Below are positions 62,142-64,000 of a stretch of 64,000 nt of DNA, one piece after another. The stretch spans positions 930,001-994,000 of the forward strand of contig NZ_CP027226.1 in the NCBI RefSeq assembly GCF_002998295.1. The letters run 5' to 3'. Numbering within the stretch: the first letter of the stretch is position 1; each line of letters starts with the position of its first letter. The translations under genes were made by a program, and so were the position numbers. The notes beneath the pieces are model-generated. The model worked only from the letters and a program-made list of their open reading frames with translations. It was not told where the DNA came from and made no database searches. The DNA comes from Fastidiosipila sanguinis. Lineage in GTDB: Bacteria > Bacillota > Clostridia > Saccharofermentanales > Fastidiosipilaceae.

Positions 62142-64000
62142 CTATATCCCTAACTCTTCCCTCGTAAACTCAAACTCCTCAGCCAATCTAATTGACCATA
62201 TCACAACTTTATTAACCTTTTCTTTTAAACTCATTTCTAAAGCTGAGGCATAAATTTTCATTTGCACTGAATATCTATCTAGCAAAATCTGACGAGCCTC
62301 TTGTCTATTATTTGGCAAATAATCAGATTTATAATCCAATAAAACCGCACCAGCCTCTGTATAGTACCAAAGATCTATAATACCTTGGACTAAACTCAAC
62401 TCTTTATTCTCATCCTCATACTTGAACGTAAATGGCAATTCTCGATAAACTTTATTTCCCGCATTCAGAACCTCTTCAGCAATTTCGGACTTAGCAAAAG
62501 CTATAAATTCACTCTTGAAATCATTAAGAACTTCTCTTTCAGCTATACTAATAAAATTAAACTCTTGTAATTTATCAAGCTCCTCCGCTATTGCCAGATT
62601 AATATCCTCTGCAACTCGCAACTTATTCAAGTCCAAATAATTCATCACAACATGAATAGCTGTTCCTATATCAGTTGAACTTAATTGTTTCTCATCGATA
62701 TCTTCGAGCTCTATTAGATCTAAATTTATATTTTTCTTAATTTCTAATTCACTCGCTTCGCCGTCCAAATTTTCAACTTGCATGGATTTTCTCTTAATTT
62801 CACTAACAGATACCTTAGGTAATGGCTTGAAACTAGCTCTAGGATTAAATTCATAAAAATCTTTATAGTCATACTCCAAATCATCAGAATAAATTTCATC
62901 GCTCTGTTTATTATCACTACTATCATCTAACCAATATTCCAAAATAATTTTCCAATCTTTTTCAAGAATATCTTTATTGTTATATAGGCGGATTAGAAAA
63001 TTCCTATCCTCAAGCTCAAGTGAATAATCTATATTTTCATTTTCTTCAGCTTGATTTTTATAAAACTCAAGTAGTTGTTGTATTGCCTGATTGTCATTTA
63101 GACTCATGCTCAGTAGTAACATCTCCTGATAGGATTTAAGAGTACTCAACATGTAATTAGGCAAATATCCATTTCCCTTATCCTGCTCAGCATTCTCTCT
63201 CTCAGCTTCAATTAAATTAAGCAATGTATTTAGTTTCAAATAGTCGTTAGTTAAATCAAAATTTGCGCAAAGATATAGTTTTTCTTTTGCCCTACTCATA
63301 GCTACATAGAATAAACATATCTCTTCTGTTAAAAATCTACGTTGTTCATTCTCTTCCATAGCCAAGCGTAAATGACTTGGAAATGTTCGCACTCCATAAT
63401 TACTATACTCAGCTATGTTATATGCAATACCGAGCTCCTCACTCATGAAAATTTTATCTTGTTGATCCATATTATTAAGCGACTTATCAAGGTCATACAA
63501 AAACACATAATCAAACTCAAGTCCTTTAGATTTGTGGAAAGTCAATACATTTACAGCATCTGCTGACATATTATTTTCACTACTTGGTTTGAGGTCATTC
63601 TCTACTTCATTTTCTAGAGCTAAAACAATCTCACGAAGACTCTTGTATTCATTTTTCTCCAGTTCCTCTATTTTTTTCAAAAACTCCTCTAAACTTATAA
63701 CTGCCAGCTCACCGTCATATTTTGCAGCCTTCTCTAAATAATTATTACTATTCCAAATCTCTTGTAGTAAAGTACTGACAGATACCTCAACACTTCGCAT
63801 ACGCCATTTATTTAGCGCATCTAAGAACCTCTTAATCTTACTCTGTAATTGATAAAACTCATGATTCTCATTTAAACTAACGTCCGCTAATAATTGAATT
63901 GCTGCCTTAAAATTACCTCGCTGATGTATTTCCTTCTGAAAAATTCTGACTTGTAGTAGTTCAGTCTCTGTAAAGGTTTCATTAATCAAGTAACTAAGCA
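62142..64000 (-). CDS. addA: AddA helicase-nuclease, C-terminal part (runs off right edge)
   Basis: About 618 codons are visible, and the frame is open at the edge (SYLINETFTETELLQ), so the N-terminal helicase half lies outside. Helicase motifs: VLTFHKSKGLEFDYVFLYDL (motif V region) and CLFYVAMSRAKEKLYLCANF (motif VI). The nuclease active site is LVQGIIDLWYYTEAGAVLLD followed by YKSDY near the C-terminus. AddA works with AddB to process double-strand breaks. It is convergent with tadA, 43 bases apart. Confidence 0.92.
   Translation of the reverse strand, partial: LSYLINETFTETELLQVRIFQKEIHQRGNFKAAIQLLADVSLNENHEFYQLQSKIKRFLDALNKWRMRSVEVSVSTLLQEIWNSNNYLEKAAKYDGELAVISLEEFLKKIEELEKNEYKSLREIVLALENEVENDLKPSSENNMSADAVNVLTFHKSKGLEFDYVFLYDLDKSLNNMDQQDKIFMSEELGIAYNIAEYSNYGVRTFPSHLRLAMEENEQRRFLTEEICLFYVAMSRAKEKLYLCANFDLTNDYLKLNTLLNLIEAERENAEQDKGNGYLPNYMLSTLKSYQEMLLLSMSLNDNQAIQQLLEFYKNQAEENENIDYSLELEDRNFLIRLYNNKDILEKDWKIILEYWLDDSSDNKQSDEIYSDDLEYDYKDFYEFNPRASFKPLPKVSVSEIKRKSMQVENLDGEASELEIKKNINLDLIELEDIDEKQLSSTDIGTAIHVVMNYLDLNKLRVAEDINLAIAEELDKLQEFNFISIAEREVLNDFKSEFIAFAKSEIAEEVLNAGNKVYRELPFTFKYEDENKELSLVQGIIDLWYYTEAGAVLLDYKSDYLPNNRQEARQILLDRYSVQMKIYASALEMSLKEKVNKVVIWSIRLAEEFEFTREELGI

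Noticed and set aside
63979-63989. AddA start at TTG 63989
   Set aside because: The frame stays open to the window edge and the visible part lacks the N-terminal helicase motifs, so this is an internal codon of a longer gene.

Overview
The window is AT-rich DNA (about one-third GC by eye) from an anaerobic Firmicute of the Clostridia type. The evidence is AGGAGG ribosome-binding sites before most genes, a Tn1549-type conjugative element, the F-ATPase operon order, and the housekeeping proteins greA-lysS, guaB, trxB, tadA and addA. The species cannot be named from the sequence alone. No rRNA, tRNA or CRISPR array was found.

Positions 1-33932 are the right part of an integrative conjugative element (ICE), nearly all on the minus strand and continuing off the left edge. 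In transcription order it carries a replication initiator, a DnaC-like loader, a PcfB/DUF3801 protein, an antirepressor, VirD4, a small ORF, SSB, Maff2, VirB6, a small membrane protein, PrgI, VirB4, and the start of a further transfer gene. Its right end interrupts a type I methylase gene (hsdM).

The central discovery is that two integrative mobilizable elements (IMEs), each with its own large serine recombinase, sit inside this ICE and each splits a transfer gene. IME1 (about 4104-16114, 12.0 kb) splits maff2. IME2 (about 17864-29629, 11.8 kb) splits virD4. Removing either in silico restores an intact reading frame (Maff2 71 aa; VirD4 598 aa). Each IME has a MobA relaxase, a DUF3847-type accessory protein, a replication initiator, an ORF6N plus PLD-like protein, an oriT-like region with a GCGCCCTT nick-type core, and an ABC-transporter cargo. 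In IME1 the cargo is linked to PadR/DUF1700/DUF4097 genes; in IME2 it is linked to TetR, ArsR and GntR regulators.

Positions 34500-49270 are mostly chromosomal: a 23-bp tandem repeat, a lipoprotein, a GNAT enzyme, a small Ala/Gly-tailed protein, the complete atp operon (with very short delta and epsilon subunits), an amidohydrolase, an amino-acid permease, a LytTR/GHKL two-component system, and a decayed cell-wall-anchored protein gene. A foreign-looking DUF2961/GH172 gene follows, carrying the tail of a sugar permease.

Positions 50479-53060 are a decayed mobile element. It contains mobA and topB fragments and an AbiE pair with a broken toxin gene, and its end matches the end of IME1. The rest (53229-64000) is housekeeping: greA-lysS (LysRS fused to an extra tRNA-binding domain), guaB, trxB, a zinc-ribbon membrane protein, galK-tadA, and the 3' part of addA at the right edge.
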